A stretch of 64,000 nt of DNA, taken from contig CAKAKS010000066.1 of NCBI GenBank assembly GCA_916700875.1, positions 18,821,990-18,885,989 of the forward strand, written 5' to 3'. The notes below the pieces were generated by a model, which searched no databases, was not told the DNA's origin, and worked only from the letters and a program-made list of their open reading frames with translations. Below, one piece after another: positions 35,801 to 39,715 of this stretch. This DNA comes from Sebastes aleutianus (taxonomy: Eukaryota > Chordata > Actinopteri > Perciformes > Sebastidae). The position numbers were made by a program, and so were the translations under genes. Each line of letters begins with the position of its first letter. Within the stretch, counting starts at the first letter, position 1.

Positions 35801-36525
35801 GTCAACACTAAATGTCAAATTCATAAGTGTATCCTTTTTGAGAGCAGGAAGGAAGTGAACAAAAGTACAGGATGCTTGAAAATGTTAATTTCTAGGTATC
35901 AATGAACAAGTTTTTTTTGTTACTGGTGGTATACTTACTGGTTTGATGGAGGTGCAGAGAGAGGGAACATCACCTCTTCTTCCTCGTACTCAGGTCCATC
36001 CTGCAGGTCGCTTTCATCCATAGTGCCACCGGGCACCACAGAGCCTGGAGGCGGAGGAGGAGGTGGTGGCAGTGAGGGTAGTAAGTCACTGGCTCCGTCC
36101 GGGCCTGTTGTTGTTGATGATGTGGGTGAAACCCGACTAGCTGGACCCTCCGATGTGGGAGAGCAGCACACAGTCCCCGAGCTGGAGCTGGATCCTTGTA
36201 AAACTGCATGTCCACCAACACCACCTCCACCGCCACTCCCTGTTGTTGTTGCGGAAAGCCCTGGTCCAGTCAAATCCCCACCACCACCACCACCACCACC
36301 ACCACCATAGATCACACTCATATCGGGAAGTGGATCCGGAAAGGTGTTTGAGTTTTGGCGGAGAGCTGGTGCTAGTGGTGCTCCCAAATCAGCGACTCCT
36401 CTCACTCTGCTCGGCTTGGGATAGTAAGGAAAAGGGGCCGTCGTCTCCGGGCCTCCTCCTCCTCCTCCGCCTGCCACCCCGGTGACCGAGCCCGTCTCCT
36501 CACTGCTGACCTCCGTAGCCATCAT
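4033..36525 (-). CDS. rasa1: rasa1, complete 25-exon gene for p120 RasGAP
   Basis: The product stimulates GTP hydrolysis by Ras and is recruited to phosphotyrosine on activated receptors and adaptors at the plasma membrane. All 25 coding exons were placed with GT/AG borders and matching phases; they sum to 3198 nt, or 1065 aa (about 1047 in human). Layout: Gly/Pro-rich N-terminus 1-195; SH2 from W197 to about 290 with R223 in YLIRES; SH3 about 297-357 (ALYDY-type core replaced by AILPYTKV, as in RASA1); second SH2 about 368-458 with R393 in FLVRPSD; PH about 492-595; C2 about 611-700; RasGAP about 745-1010 with arginine finger R807 (LFRATTLAST) and FLR R921. The start is the first of two Met codons (MMATEVSSEE), matching the MMA-E--SEE start of vertebrate RASA1. 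Intron 1 is 17.5 kb; the rest are short. I cannot say whether this is the a or b teleost paralogue. Confidence 0.97.
4217..4351 (-). CDS. rasa1: rasa1 exon 24 (aa 994-1038)
   Basis: 135 nt encode NVPDLPEATEHFRTDLSRDL, then AALHEVCATHSDELRTLSNE and KGAQQ. This is the C-terminal helical extension of RASA1. The donor is GTCAGA. Confidence 0.95.
4441..5171 (-). mobile_element. hAT-like non-autonomous element, family 1 copy A (rasa1 intron 23)
   Basis: Termini read TAAGGCTGTCAA and TTGACAGCCCTA. The flanks AGCAAAAG (4433-4440) and ATCAAAAG (5172-5179) match at 7 of 8, as expected for an 8-bp hAT target duplication. The interior matches, in reverse orientation, the copies at 7529, 42281 and 47621 (shared blocks include AAACCCTCACAGGTACTGC). 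No transposase is present. Confidence 0.8.
5198..5275 (-). CDS. rasa1: rasa1 exon 23 (aa 968-993), RasGAP
   Basis: 78 nt, phase 0. It encodes EPYMEGVNPFIKNNKHRMIM and FLDELG, the end of the catalytic core. The donor lies 27 nt from the end of an inserted hAT-like element. Confidence 0.96.
5431..5519 (-). CDS. rasa1: rasa1 exon 22 (aa 938-967), RasGAP
   Basis: 89 nt encode (D)PPSTAAGRTLTLVAKSVQN and LANLVEFGAK, ending on a codon boundary. LVAKSVQNLANLVEFG is a conserved Ras-contacting helix. Confidence 0.96.
5614..5681 (-). CDS. rasa1: rasa1 exon 21 (aa 915-937), FLR motif
   Basis: 68 nt encode (S)GFVFLRLICPAILNPRLF and NIIA plus one base. FLRLICPAILNP is the RasGAP signature; R921 stabilises the arginine-finger loop. 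Confidence 0.96.
5816..5902 (-). CDS. rasa1: rasa1 exon 20 (aa 886-914), RasGAP
   Basis: 87 nt encode (P)TLRFIYGCLQKSVQQKWPA and NTTMRTRVV plus two bases. Two overlapping GT donors exist (GTT|GTAAGG and GTTGTAAG|GTAAAG). The second restores the conserved RVVSGF reading frame. Confidence 0.94.
6030..6607. mobile_element. hAT-like MITE with CAAGGTTA ends (rasa1 intron 19)
   Basis: The ends CAAGGTTAGAAT and ATAATAACCTTG are inverted. The element is flanked on both sides by the perfect 8-bp duplication GTGTGAGT (6022-6029 and 6608-6615). The interior is rich in AGTTTTAG-type repeats towards both ends. Non-coding. Confidence 0.82.
6636..6751 (-). CDS. rasa1: rasa1 exon 19 (aa 848-885), RasGAP
   Basis: 116 nt encode LNPSKLEKNEDVNLNLAHLL, then NILSELVEKIFMAAEILP plus two bases, with a GTAAGA donor. 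Helical part of the GAP domain. Confidence 0.95.
6752..7246 (-). other. rasa1 intron 18, nothing recognised
   Basis: About 500 nt of AT-rich intron with no repeat family or RNA gene that I recognise. Confidence 0.55.
7247..7389 (-). CDS. rasa1: rasa1 exon 18 (aa 800-847), arginine finger
   Basis: 143 nt encode (D)EATTLFRATTLASTLMEQY, then MKATATPFVHHALKDTILKI and MESKQSCE. R807 in LFRATTLAST is the catalytic arginine finger that completes the Ras active site. Confidence 0.97.
7529..8188 (+). mobile_element. hAT-like non-autonomous element, family 1 copy B (rasa1 intron 17)
   Basis: The ends are TAGGGCTGTCAT and TTGACAGCCCTG. The interior is clearly homologous to copies A, C and D. The flanking target duplication is degraded (CTGCTATT versus GTTGCTAG). 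Confidence 0.75.
8380..8539 (-). CDS. rasa1: rasa1 exon 17 (aa 747-799), RasGAP start
   Basis: 160 nt encode MILQKEFHVIYALAHVCGQD, then RTLLASLLLRIFRHEKAEAP and LLRTLNDREISVE. This is the first helices of the RasGAP catalytic domain. Confidence 0.96.
8646..8818 (-). CDS. rasa1: rasa1 exon 16 (aa 689-746), C2 end and linker to GAP
   Basis: 173 nt encode (L)FMRCQLNRLQKGQMIDEWF, then PLSSHVPLKGIEPGSLRV and RARYSMEKIMPEEEYSEFKE. The acceptor abuts a (GA)n microsatellite. The donor is a weak GAG|GTCCGA, but phase and conservation leave no other GT. Confidence 0.95.
8821..8858. repeat. (GA)n microsatellite next to exon 16 acceptor
   Basis: An uninterrupted GA run begins 2-3 nt from the rasa1 exon 16 acceptor. 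On the rasa1 strand it forms the (TC)n polypyrimidine tract. Confidence 0.95.
8967..9043 (-). CDS. rasa1: rasa1 exon 15 (aa 663-688), C2 domain
   Basis: 77 nt encode (D)DLSSEINRFEISLSNKTKK and SKESDI plus one base, with a GTAAGT donor. This is the middle of the C2 domain. Confidence 0.95.
9171..9328 (-). CDS. rasa1: rasa1 exon 14 (aa 611-662), C2 domain
   Basis: 158 nt encode VSSLVLYVEEAHKLPVKYF, then SPYCNIYLNSVQVAKTHP and REGQNPVFTEEFIF. The LPVK---SPYC and NPVF-EEF pattern is that of a C2 domain. Confidence 0.96.
9720..9982 (-). mobile_element. degenerate hAT-like fragment (rasa1 intron 13)
   Basis: It ends TATCGTCCCATCCCTA, the reverse complement of the AGGGATGGGACGATA terminus of a common teleost hAT-like family. 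The sequence upstream repeats ATATCG/CGATAT motifs. The other end is not clear. Confidence 0.4.
10480..10560 (-). CDS. rasa1: rasa1 exon 13 (aa 584-610), PH C-terminal helix
   Basis: 81 nt, phase 0 at both ends. It encodes DWMKCLQTFCSNLRKTTQP and TTNKRLRQ. DWMK-L is the PH C-terminal helix with its conserved Trp. There is one extra residue (FCSNLRK) against mammalian FCNLRK. Confidence 0.95.
10561..10946 (-). other. rasa1 intron 12, nothing recognised
   Basis: About 390 nt of intron sequence with no recognised repeat or gene. Confidence 0.5.
10947..11034 (-). CDS. rasa1: rasa1 exon 12 (aa 554-583), PH domain
   Basis: 88 nt encode (R)PHCFQIVVQHFSEEQYIFYF, then AGEAPEHAQ, before a GTAATA donor. 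These are PH strands 6-7. Confidence 0.95.
11211..11367 (-). CDS. rasa1: rasa1 exon 11 (aa 502-553), PH domain
   Basis: 157 nt encode GKGKRWKNLYFILEGNDAQL, then IYFESEKRATKPKGLIDL and SVCSVYGVHDSLFG. This is typical PH strands 2-5 with the KRWK basic patch. Confidence 0.96.
11524..11647 (-). CDS. rasa1: rasa1 exon 10 (aa 461-501), SH2-PH linker and PH start
   Basis: 124 nt encode NQEQVLSDTVDGREIYNTIR, then RKTKDAFYKNIVKKGYLQFNK plus one base. KKGYL is the first PH strand. The end reads LQFNKG, where mammals have LLKKG: one extra residue and a changed beta1-beta2 loop. Confidence 0.94.
11779..12415. mobile_element. hAT-like element (rasa1 intron 9)
   Basis: The ends TCATTGGTTGCTCATC and GGTTGAGAACCTCT are imperfectly inverted. 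They are flanked by GTTCTAGG (11771-11778) and GTTCTAGA (12416-12423), a 7-of-8 target duplication. A 'preceded by CCCC-ACTAGGGGTCGCC' block resembles the common teleost AGGGGTC family. Non-coding. Confidence 0.65.
12695..12773 (-). CDS. rasa1: rasa1 exon 9 (aa 434-460), end of second SH2
   Basis: 79 nt encode (S)VDDIIDHYKKEQIVEGYNL then KEPVSVQ, ending on a codon boundary before GTAGGT. This is the last helix and tail of the second SH2. Confidence 0.95.
12925..13075 (-). CDS. rasa1: rasa1 exon 8 (aa 384-433), second SH2 core
   Basis: 151 nt encode (V)GQVCSFLVRPSDNTPGDY, then SLFFRTNENIQRFKI and MMGGRYYN. R393 in FLVRPSD is the phosphotyrosine-binding arginine of the second SH2. Confidence 0.96.
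13263..13315 (-). CDS. rasa1: rasa1 exon 7 (aa 366-383), second SH2 start
   Basis: 53 nt encode (A)WYHGKITKQEAYNLLMT plus one base. WYHGKI is the start of the second SH2. The junction codon with exon 6 reads Ala, where mammals have Ile. Confidence 0.94.
13316..14005 (-). other. rasa1 intron 6, nothing recognised
   Basis: A 690-nt AT-rich intron. A short open frame on the other strand (about 13573-13809) has no recognisable similarity. Confidence 0.5.
14006..14037 (-). CDS. rasa1: rasa1 exon 6 (aa 356-365), 32-nt microexon
   Basis: CAG acceptor, then GREEDPHEGK plus two bases, then a GTAAG donor. This is the SH3-SH2 linker. It is only 32 nt long, and skipping it would shift the frame. Confidence 0.92.
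14286..14403 (-). CDS. rasa1: rasa1 exon 5 (aa 316-355), SH3 core
   Basis: 118 nt encode FLKGDMFIVHNELDDGWMWV, then TNVRTEEQGLIVEDLVEEV. The DGWMWV stretch contains the conserved SH3 tryptophan, and GLIVEDLVE is the C-terminal strand in place of the usual GLFP-NYV. Confidence 0.95.
14404..15078 (-). other. rasa1 intron 4, nothing recognised
   Basis: 675 nt of intron with no repeat family or RNA recognised. Confidence 0.5.
15079..15149 (-). CDS. rasa1: rasa1 exon 4 (aa 293-315), SH3 start
   Basis: 71 nt encode PVEDRRRVRAILPYTKVP and DTDEI, followed by two bases of S316. This is the first strand and RT loop of the SH3 domain. The donor is GTACGT. Confidence 0.95.
15150..16126 (-). other. rasa1 intron 3, nothing recognised
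   Basis: About 980 nt of AT-rich intron with no recognised repeat or gene. Confidence 0.5.
16127..16262 (-). CDS. rasa1: rasa1 exon 3 (aa 247-292), end of first SH2
   Basis: 136 nt. It encodes IIAMCGDYYIGGRRFSSL, then LIGYYSYVSCLLKGEKLL and PVAPPE, ending on a codon boundary before GTGAGA. It completes the SH2 fold (central beta strands and the second helix). Confidence 0.96.
16263..18239 (-). other. rasa1 intron 2
   Basis: About 2 kb of intron. The only distinct structure is a 20-bp tandem repeat at 17404-17463. No gene is recognised. Confidence 0.5.
17404..17463. repeat. 20-bp tandem repeat, about 3 copies
   Basis: The unit GGTCCACCCACACACATTCA occurs at 17404 and 17424 exactly. A third, diverged copy starts at 17444. 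Confidence 0.85.
18240..18392 (-). CDS. rasa1: rasa1 exon 2 (aa 196-246), first SH2
   Basis: 153 nt between CTCAG and GTATGA. It encodes WYHGKLDRTIAEERLRQA, then GSYLIRESDRRPGSFVLS. R223 is the phosphotyrosine-binding arginine of the first SH2 domain, and WYHGKL is the canonical SH2 start. Confidence 0.96.
18393..23200 (-). other. rasa1 intron 1, distal part, largely unannotated
   Basis: This is intron 1 next to exon 2. It contains an AT-dinucleotide-rich patch at about 20618-20663. I see no exon with flanking splice signals and conserved protein content. Confidence 0.5.
23210..23385 (-). mobile_element. tRNA-derived SINE (rasa1 intron 1)
   Basis: On the minus strand the head reads GGGGCGACTGTGGCTCAGTG, then GATAGAGCAGG (an A-box), followed by GGTTCAATCCC (a B-box). 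After that comes a non-tRNA body and a short ATGTATGTATG-type tail. The box order and spacing fit an RNA polymerase III promoter from a tRNA-derived SINE. It is not a functional tRNA: there is no cloverleaf 3' acceptor strand. Confidence 0.72.
25202..25792. mobile_element. MITE with GGACATGTCCACACGTACAC-type inverted ends
   Basis: The left end GTCCACACGTACACGGTTAT and the reverse complement of the right end (TAGTCCAAACGTACACAGGT) form an imperfect inverted repeat. The body has the GTGTGGAC and GAACGAAGGT blocks of a widespread teleost element. It includes a (GT)n at about 25599-25626. No target duplication is clear. Confidence 0.6.
26150..26745. repeat. interspersed teleost repeat (unclassified)
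   Basis: Blocks such as TTCCGGTCACATGACCGGAG and CAATAGGAACGCTCTCTCTG are ones I recognise from a high-copy teleost interspersed repeat. The ends and class are not certain from one copy. Confidence 0.45.
26750..33150 (-). other. rasa1 intron 1, central part, no gene recognised
   Basis: About 6.4 kb of mostly unique AT-rich sequence. Short open frames are scattered on both strands, but none shows conserved protein features or paired splice sites. Confidence 0.5.
33155..33590 (+). mobile_element. 5'-truncated LINE 3' end
   Basis: The frame at 33157-33414 contains MPSGRRYNVPLRRTNRYSKS and FIPSAVKLLN. This is the C-terminal segment typical of teleost non-LTR retrotransposon ORF2 proteins. It is followed by a tail with TTGCCCCCCTTGGGGTTAAA and TAAAGTTGTCTGAAC. 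It lacks the reverse transcriptase core. Confidence 0.72.
34046..34260 (-). repeat. copy 1 of duplicated rasa1 intron 1/exon 1 junction
   Basis: It is closely similar to 35757-35970, the true exon 1 3' end and adjacent intron: CACAGATTTTACTATTGAAC, TCCTTTTGAGAGCAGGAAGG, then TATACTTACTGGTTTGATGG. It includes a copy of the splice donor (exon-like sequence from 34222) and about 30 nt of exon 1, still in phase (PLSAPPSN), and then breaks into a TATG repeat. Confidence 0.88.
34261..34360 (+). mobile_element. LINE 3' tail fragment
   Basis: A TGTATG-rich stretch is followed by GACTGGGAATGCTACAACTG and GGGGATAAATAAAGTTGTCT. This is the same 3' tail as at 33530-33590. Confidence 0.7.
34361..34541. 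repeat. partial copy of the duplicated intron segment, ending in a fold-back
   Basis: 34361-34488 repeats the intron block of 34046-34180. At 34490-34541 the sequence turns round and runs as the reverse complement of 34343-34394 (CAATAGTAAATGTGTGCTTC), making a 50-nt inverted repeat. Confidence 0.78.
34522..34745 (-). mobile_element. LINE 3' end, reverse orientation
   Basis: This is the reverse complement of the tail and 3' part of the element at 33155-33590 (TTATCCCCAAGGGGGGGCAA, ACATTCCCAGTCCATACATA). Confidence 0.7.
34815..35100 (-). mobile_element. second LINE 3' end, reverse orientation
   Basis: A tandem partial repeat of 34560-34740. It extends further into the coding end: GCTTAACAGCAGAAGGGATA is the reverse complement of the FIPSAVKLL codons at about 33285. 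Confidence 0.72.
35101..35180 (-). repeat. copy 2 of the duplicated exon 1 splice-donor segment
   Basis: It contains CAATGAACAAGTTTTTTTAT, then TATACTTACTGGTTTGATGG and GGTGCAGAGAGGGGGAACAC. The donor copy has its exon-side border at 35144. Like copy 1, it reads GGGGG and ACACCACAATG where the true exon reads GAGGG and CATCACCTC, so copies 1 and 2 share a derived junction. Confidence 0.87.
35180..35264. repeat. (TATG)n microsatellite
   Basis: About 20 near-perfect TATG/GTAT units directly follow the copied exon fragment. Confidence 0.93.
35266..35688. mobile_element. palindromic (fold-back) MITE, Tc1/mariner-like insertion site
   Basis: Two arms of about 172 nt (35266-35437 and 35516-35688) are near-perfect reverse complements around a 78-nt loop. 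The ends read AACTGGGGGGAAAAAGTTTG and, inverted, AACTCGGGAAAAAAAAGTTT. It sits between TA dinucleotides (35264-35265 and 35689-35690) inside a LINE tail, as expected for a TA-targeting element. It has no coding capacity. Confidence 0.82.
35691..35756 (+). mobile_element. LINE 3' tail fragment
   Basis: TGTATTGACTGGGAATGCTA, then TTGCCCCCTTGGGGATAATT and TTGTCTGAACTGAAG. It matches the tails at 33590 and 34345 and was split from the TATG run by the palindromic MITE. Confidence 0.7.
35757..35938 (-). other. rasa1 intron 1 start (parental copy of the duplicated segment)
   Basis: Intron sequence adjoining the true exon 1 donor. It shares CTATTGAACCTGCAGGAGTC and AGAGCAGGAAGGAAGTGAAC with the copies at 34046 and 34361. 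Confidence 0.8.
35939..36525 (-). CDS. rasa1: rasa1 exon 1 coding part (aa 1-195)
   Basis: The exon opens with ATGATGGCT and runs 587 nt to a strong donor, CCA|GTAAGTATAC. It encodes a low-complexity N-terminus with Gly runs (7, 10 and 5), Ser-rich stretches and an 8-Pro run, then the conserved acidic DGPEYEEEE box and PLSAPPSN. The conserved box and the phase (two bases of Q196) fix the 3' border. The Gly-10 run is a CCA triplet repeat on the plus strand at about 36278-36308. The 5' UTR extends upstream, but its start was not determined. Confidence 0.95.
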
Positions 36526-36900
36526 ATTAAAGGAGGATATATAGAGGGGATAAAGTCCAGAAGAGCCAGAGCCCTTACCCCTCTGTCTTTACAATACTCC
36601 TTCAGCGTTTTTGAGCTCTAAGAAAACAACACCAAAAAGTTTCTCCCAAGAAAAACGCGTCTTCGCTCGAGCCAGCTAACGTTAGCCGACGAGCTAACTT
36701 AGCTTAGCGTTAGCTTCAGATAGCTAACGGCTAGCGAGACACTTGATGGAGTTTCTTTCTCTCGCTATGTCTTCATTGTTGTCCTGAGTTTAAAGTTCAC
36801 ACAGAAAACTAACATTTAAAAGGTTGCAAATAGAGTATAAATTCACCAATATGTCCTGTTGTTTTTGTGTCACCCTCCTGTGTTGTTTTATTGTCACTGT
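36526..36900 (-). promoter_or_regulatory. rasa1: rasa1 5' UTR and promoter-proximal region
   Basis: Sequence immediately upstream of the rasa1 start codon. It is locally CpG-containing (ACGCGTCTTCGCTCGAG) and carries a cluster of AGCTAACGTTAGC-type motifs at 36674-36735. There is no TATA box at a usual distance from an evident start, so the transcription start is not located. Confidence 0.5.
36674..36735. repeat. cluster of GCTAAC/GTTAGC inverted motifs
   Basis: AGCTAACGTTAGC at 36674-36686 is a perfect palindrome core. GAGCTAAC, AGCGTTAGC and TAGCTAACGGCTAGC follow within 50 nt. Confidence 0.8.
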
Positions 36901-37086
36901 TGTGTCTTTTCTCTCTCCAGTGTTGTTGTTGTTTTCTTCTTGAGTTTCCAGAGTTAAGAGTCCAGCCTTTATCGCCGAAATCCCCGGAACGGTGGCTCTG
37001 TGCGAACTATCATGTCGTAAATATAGTAGTATTATTGCGTGTAAGATTACAAGCTGAGTTCGCCTTTATTTCTGTGTTTCTGTGCT

Positions 37087-37142
37087 GGAGGCTGGAGGCT
37101 GGAGGCTGGTGGCTTGCCCCGCTGCTGCTGCTGCTGCTGCTG
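37087..37142. repeat. GGCTGGA tandem repeat followed by (GCT)n
   Basis: Three GGAGGCT/GGCTGGA units at about 37087-37110 precede about eight GCT triplets at about 37119-37142. Confidence 0.85.
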
Positions 37143-37238
37143 TTCTTTCTCCCCTCTCTCTCTTTCTCTCTCTCCCACTCCTCTCCTCTCCACAAGTCAC
37201 CCAGCAAGACACAGCCAAGTGAGCACAGAGCAGCACCA

Positions 37239-37372
37239 GGTTTCAATCCATGACATCTTCAATCAGTGCTCTCTGAGAAATGGGACTACAGCTTTTTCTC
37301 TCTTGTTTTCAACATCCACATCATCTATAGTCACGTGTGAACATCATACAAGCAATTTTGCATTCTTATTTT
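37239..37372 (+). repeat. left copy of long direct duplication 1
   Basis: GGTTTCAATCCATGACATCT and the following 110 nt recur at 37820-37949 with a few substitutions and small indels. The two copies bracket the insert at 37373-37819. Confidence 0.88.
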
Positions 37373-37819
37373 AAAGGTCCCATATTATAAAAAAAGTGAG
37401 ATTTTCATGTTTTTTTTTTTTATTATAAAGCAGGATTAAAGGGACTGTTTGTAACTTTCAGAATTACTTGTTAACAGCGACACCTGTGGTCGTTAAGTCA
37501 ACGAAAGTCAGCGTGGGGTTAGCGCTTGTGCTCGCTCTAAATAGACATGAACGAGCATCGCTCAAAACTTCGGGGCTGAAGCAGGAAGAGAAACGTATCG
37601 TCTCCGACTGCAGCCGGAGTGAACAGGGAGACACCGGCACCCGGTCGGAGACGATACGTTTCTCGCTGCGGAGCCCCGTCACTTCACAAGACACGGAAAA
37701 CCTCTGTTGGTCTGGAGGATTTATTTCTGCAAAACGTCCACTGTACATTCACTAGATATTCTCAGAGCTAAACTAACTCTTCTGCAGTGTATAGTGAGCG
37801 CGCATGCACGTGAGGCACC
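37373..37819. mobile_element. insert between duplication 1 copies: composite teleost repeat
   Basis: It starts AAAGGTCCCATATTATAAAA, then passes into GACTGTTTGTAACTTTCAGA and ends CAGTGTATAGTGAGCGCGCA. I recognise both halves from separate high-copy teleost interspersed repeats. An inverted pair ACGTATCGTCTCCGAC / GTCGGAGACGATACGT lies at about 37590-37660. Confidence 0.62.
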
Positions 37820-37949
37820 GGTTTCAATCCATGACATCTTCCATCAGTGCTCTGAGAAATGGGACTACACAGCTTTTTCTCTCTTGTTCAACATCCACAT
37901 CATCTAGTCACGTGTGCACATCATACAAGCAATTTAGCATTATTATTTT
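37820..37949 (+). repeat. right copy of long direct duplication 1
   Basis: The near-identical partner of 37239-37372 (GGTTTCAATCCATGACATCT to AAGCAATTTAGCATTATTAT). Confidence 0.88.
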
Positions 37950-37987
37950 GAACACATTGCAATTGCTGCTGTTCCCTATATTATCAA

Positions 37988-38084
37988 TTGCTCATGTCAT
38001 GTTGATCAAAATGTATTATACTAGTTCTCTATTGAATAGTCTGTCCATCATATCCAACATCTGGTACATTGTAATTACATGCAC
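37988..38084 (+). repeat. left copy of long direct duplication 2
   Basis: TGCTCATGTCATGTTGATCA, TTCTCTATTGAATAGTCTGT and CATTGTAATTACATGCA recur in the same order at 38383-38491. Confidence 0.87.
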
Positions 38085-38308
38085 AATATTCACTTTTTTG
38101 ATAGTCCTGTATCACAGCTGTTACCCTGCACTATATTCAGTTTTTACAGTTTTTCTTCATTTCCTCGTATTTTTATATTTGGTATATTTTTTTGTACTTT
38201 GTACTTTGCACTACTAACTTTTTTACTGCCTTTTTACTAACATGTTTTGTACCATGGAACTGTGATGCTGGAAACTTGAATTTCCCTCGGGATCAATCAA
38301 GTTACTAT
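38085..38308 (+). mobile_element. LINE 3' end between duplication 2 copies
   Basis: A T-rich 3' UTR-like stretch ends in TTGAATTTCCCTCGGGATCA and ATCAAGTTACTATCTATC. This is a typical teleost non-LTR retrotransposon 3' end with a TATC tail. It is truncated and non-coding. Confidence 0.75.
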
Positions 38309-38324
38309 CTATCTATCTATCTAC

Positions 38325-38382
<58 letters not shown>
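38309..38382. repeat. (TATC)n microsatellite at the LINE tail
   Basis: About 18 TATC units with one CTAC interruption, at the 3' end of the LINE fragment. Confidence 0.95.
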
Positions 38383-38383
<1 letters not shown>

Positions 38384-38491
38384 GCTTATGTCATGTTGAT
38401 CAAAATGTATTACTGTATACTGGTTCTCTATTGAATAGTCTGTCCATCATATCCAACATCTATAGGCATTAGTTCATTGTAATTACATGCA
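38383..38491 (+). repeat. right copy of long direct duplication 2
   Basis: The partner of 37988-38084, with small insertions (for example ATAGGCATTAG). Confidence 0.86.
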
Positions 38492-39273
38492 ATGGTTGAA
38501 CCAGGTGTCATAATATGTCAAGAATATTTTAAAAACATAGACTTTTGTTTTGTAAATGTGTCCTGAATTAAGGTGAATCTTGACATTCACTAATAAAGGG
38601 GGATGTGTGAAGCATTAGATCAACCAGTTTTCTATAAAATAGCAAATAGGTTACATTTCTAATTTTGTATTTTTCTTTCCTTTGTGCTATGTAGTGCTGT
38701 AAAACAGTCTTGTCTTTTTCATTTCTGTATCATATTGTCTGCCAACAAATAACAGTACAAACAGTAAAGGTGTAATTGTGAAACCTGTCCAATCTCTTCT
38801 GTCAATCTCCCACATACAGTAATGTGTAAATTTGTAATATTGAAATTGATATATCCCATACAGAAAAAGTGCAGCCTCGTGCATTTTCCATCATTGTCAT
38901 CAAAACCTTAGAAAATAGTTTACATCAGACAGAGTACACTGTTATGATATATCTTATTTTTAAACAATGACACAATGACTTGTAATTAAGATGACACCGA
39001 CATGTTCATTGACATAAATATTTACTTTTGAGAGATAAACTAAAGGTTTTGAGCAAGGTTCTATTGTGTGGTGCTGTTTGTATGAATTGTTTCGAGAAAT
39101 GCACTTGTTGTGTTTTGCAAATGTTAACGATGATTCAAGAACTGTACCAAAGTGACAGAGAAAAACTGTAAGATATATTAAATGTGATAGTGTTCCTATT
39201 GCTTAAAGTACAGCTTCATAATATTTGTTTTCAGAGGGTCAGGGAACAGGTAGAAAACAGACCTGAAGGATTC
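38492..39273. other. intergenic, nothing recognised
   Basis: AT-rich unique sequence upstream of rasa1. No gene or repeat family is recognised. Confidence 0.5.
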
Positions 39274-39323
39274 TTCCTTTTGGGCGATGTACATACTATA
39301 GTATGTACATCGCCCAAAAGGAA
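39274..39323. repeat. perfect 50-bp palindrome, no spacer
   Basis: The 25-nt left arm TTCCTTTTGGGCGATGTACA + TACTA is followed directly by its exact reverse complement, centred between 39298 and 39299. Confidence 0.95.
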
Positions 39324-39352
39324 TATATATATATACTGTATGTATATACATA

Positions 39353-39715
39353 GGGCAAAACTGCTGCGGGCCCCGCATGGGTTAACCCACAGGGGGCCCG
39401 TGTGGGTTTTCTGTGGGCTAGCCCACAGTGGGCTAGCCCACAGAAAAACCTTATGGGGGCCCCAAAGGGCAAAACTGCTGCGGGCCCCGTACGGGTTAAC
39501 CCAGATGGGGCCCGTGTGGGTTTTCTGTGGGCTAGCCCACAGTGGGCTAGCCCACAGAAAAACCTCATGGGGGCCCTAAAGGGCAAAACTGCTGCGGGGC
39601 CCGCATGGGCCAACCCACGGGGGGCCCACATGGGATTAGTGTGGGTTTGCCCCTGCACACACTGCCCACAGTAAACCCACACTTTCCCACAGTGGGCCCG
39701 CACGGGCATGTTTGC
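39353..39715. repeat. 114-bp GC-rich tandem repeat, about three units
   Basis: The unit start GGGCAAAACTGCTGCGGG recurs at 39353, 39467 and 39581, an exact 114-bp period. Units 1 and 2 are nearly identical; unit 3 diverges after about 60 nt. Each full unit contains two TGTGGGCTAGCCCACA-type palindromes. It is open on both strands because of composition, not because it is a gene. Confidence 0.92.

Noticed and set aside
36153..36485. 110-codon plus-strand frame rich in His and Leu
   Set aside because: It is the antisense shadow of rasa1 exon 1 triplet repeats.
37114..37253. Frames with Cys or Leu runs near the (GCT)n repeat
   Set aside because: Explained by the simple repeats at 37087-37142 in different frames.
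37804..38217. 137-codon frame with membrane-like segments
   Set aside because: It spans duplication copies and a LINE 3' UTR. The hydrophobic residues reflect T-rich sequence.
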